DNA of 64,000 nt from Jaapia argillacea MUCL 33604 (taxonomy: Eukaryota; Basidiomycota; Agaricomycetes; Jaapiales; Jaapiaceae), in NCBI GenBank assembly GCA_000697665.1, contig KL197709.1:1673791-1737790 (forward strand), in the 5' to 3' direction. A model generated the notes under the pieces. The model was not told where the DNA came from. It did no database searches and saw nothing but the letters and a program-made list of their open reading frames with translations. Made by a program: the position numbers and the translations under genes. Of this stretch, positions 63,038 to 64,000 are shown one piece after another. Numbering within the stretch: the stretch's first letter is position 1; the number at the start of each line of letters is the position of its first letter.

Positions 63038-64000
63038 TCAGCACCCTTCCAAGAAACCGATTAGGGCTGTGAGGATCTCCTTTTGCGATGGTGCACGGGC
63101 CATGTCTTCTTCGGGTGCGGGTTGCTCAGCTTCATCGACATTGTCGTAGTAGATCTGGAGAGTCTTGGCAATGTCCTTCAACGACTTGCTTCGACGATCA
63201 AGCATCTGCTGGACGTGGCTTCGAATCTGTGAACAATGTGCACGACCGATGAGCGAGTCAACGGTAGGTAATCGCGGGCTGAACATACGCCGTCGTCTTC
63301 CATAACAATCCAGGCCAAGATATAATCCACTGTTTGTAGAGTGTAAAGGCCTTCATCCAAACGTTGCAGGTACCATGCTTCCTCTTCCTCGGGGCCAATC
63401 TCTTCTCCTTCGTCCAGTAACTCCTAGAAGGGTGGTCAGTGGTCCACCGCGATCGACTATCAGGAGCTACTCTCACCCGCTTCTCGATCTCGATGTTGGC
63501 CTCCGCTGCCTTCAATCTCACCTGGGCAGTTTCCCTAATTTCGAGGAGTTTGTCGACCTTTTCATAGTTGCTTTCCACAAATTTGGCTAGTACTCGTACG
63601 CGAGCTGGCCCATCTGAAGGAAGGTTGGAAAAGAGAGATGATGTGATACTGAGAACATGAGATGTGTCTTCAGAAGCTGGGGTTGCCCCAGTCTTGTGCT
63701 TCTTAGAGCCCTAAAAGACCGATGTCACTTACAACATAGACTGAAGAACGAATGTTTACTTACCTTGCCCATGAGTGCCGCAAACAGACTCTTCAGGCCC
63801 AATGCTTCGACGAAAGTTTCGCAAGCAGTTGTACCAGCCGAACCTGACATGGCGTGGTCGAGGACCTTGATGGCTCTTGAACGGGACTCCATTTTCTCCC
63901 TGCGATCGATCTCAGTCAAGTAGGAAGTTGACAGCAGCAGTTGGAACGAACTTCATCATGAGCACCATCAAATCGACACCCTCGCTCTTGAGGAATAGGT
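63038..64000 (-). CDS. CTNNBL1-like armadillo protein, C-terminal part
   Basis: The gene runs off the right edge. Visible exons on the minus strand are 63952 to the edge, 63764-63899, 63477-63710, 63289-63423 and 63038-63226, giving 246 residues of the C-terminal half. CTNNBL1 is a nuclear armadillo-repeat protein associated with the Prp19/spliceosome complex. Recognisable segments are LFLKSEGVDLMVLMMKEK, the next helix KMESRSRAIKVLDHAM, KFVESNYEKVDKLLEI and RLDEGLYTLQTVDYILAW. They are followed by HVQQMLDRRSKSLKDIAK, then YYDNVDE and the end LTALIGFLEGC. The splice joints are all supported by frame. The upstream half, with its N-terminal nuclear signal, lies outside the window. Confidence 0.88.

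Overview
The window is a gene-dense piece of a nuclear chromosome from an intron-rich fungus, most likely a basidiomycete of the Agaricomycotina. Introns are short, usually 45-65 bases with GT..AG ends. Genes have 2-21 exons, intergenic spaces are often only 50-300 bases, and the gene set is typically fungal (Cbk1 kinase, Pep4, verprolin, Utp15, CipC-type stress proteins, an HDEL-tailed PDI). I modelled 22 protein-coding genes by joining exons by hand. Every model given as complete has a total length divisible by three and no internal stop. I saw no rRNA or tRNA gene, transposon or CRISPR array.

Layout. 1-3453 (+): the end of a Pro/Tyr/Gln-rich protein, then the NDR kinase Cbk1. 3660-11652 (-): a PXB-PX-DUF3818 protein, a mitochondrial dehydrogenase kinase and Mediator subunit Med20. 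11811-14587 (+): ORC4. 14868-17077 (-): two tandem CipC-like genes with the same exon plan. 18044-22955 (+): a patatin-type triacylglycerol lipase with 21 exons and a PUB-domain protein. 23118-29734 (-): a 19-exon gene for an unusual aromatic-proline repeat protein. 30219-31794 (+): COP9 signalosome subunit 4. 31931-40262 (-): the CTD kinase Ctk1, a DCAF-type WD40 protein and vacuolar proteinase A. 40465-42745 (+): a BRD8/Bdc1-like bromodomain protein, convergent with TRA1 (42926-54652, -), which fills 12 kb. 56078-59816 (+): verprolin, then protein disulfide isomerase. 60098-60936 (-): TCTP/Tma19. 61178-62985 (+): Utp15. 63038-64000 (-): the C-terminal half of a CTNNBL1-like protein.

Most of these are housekeeping genes for transcription and chromatin (Med20, Ctk1, Bdc1-like, Tra1), replication (Orc4), ribosome and mRNA processing (Utp15, CTNNBL1), protein degradation and folding (CSN4, DCAF, PUB, Pep4, PDI) and cell polarity (Cbk1, verprolin). 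The two NuA4-related genes sit tail to tail.

The most unusual object is the repeat protein at 23118-29734. Its second exon carries eleven copies of a W-x-x-[VI]-W-P-Y motif. About fifteen following exons each encode roughly two Y-P-x-x-x-[IL]-Y motifs, and each exon junction falls inside a Tyr codon in phase 1. Five of these exons, with their introns, have been copied in tandem as a block of about 957 bases, so the array looks as if it grows by exon duplication.
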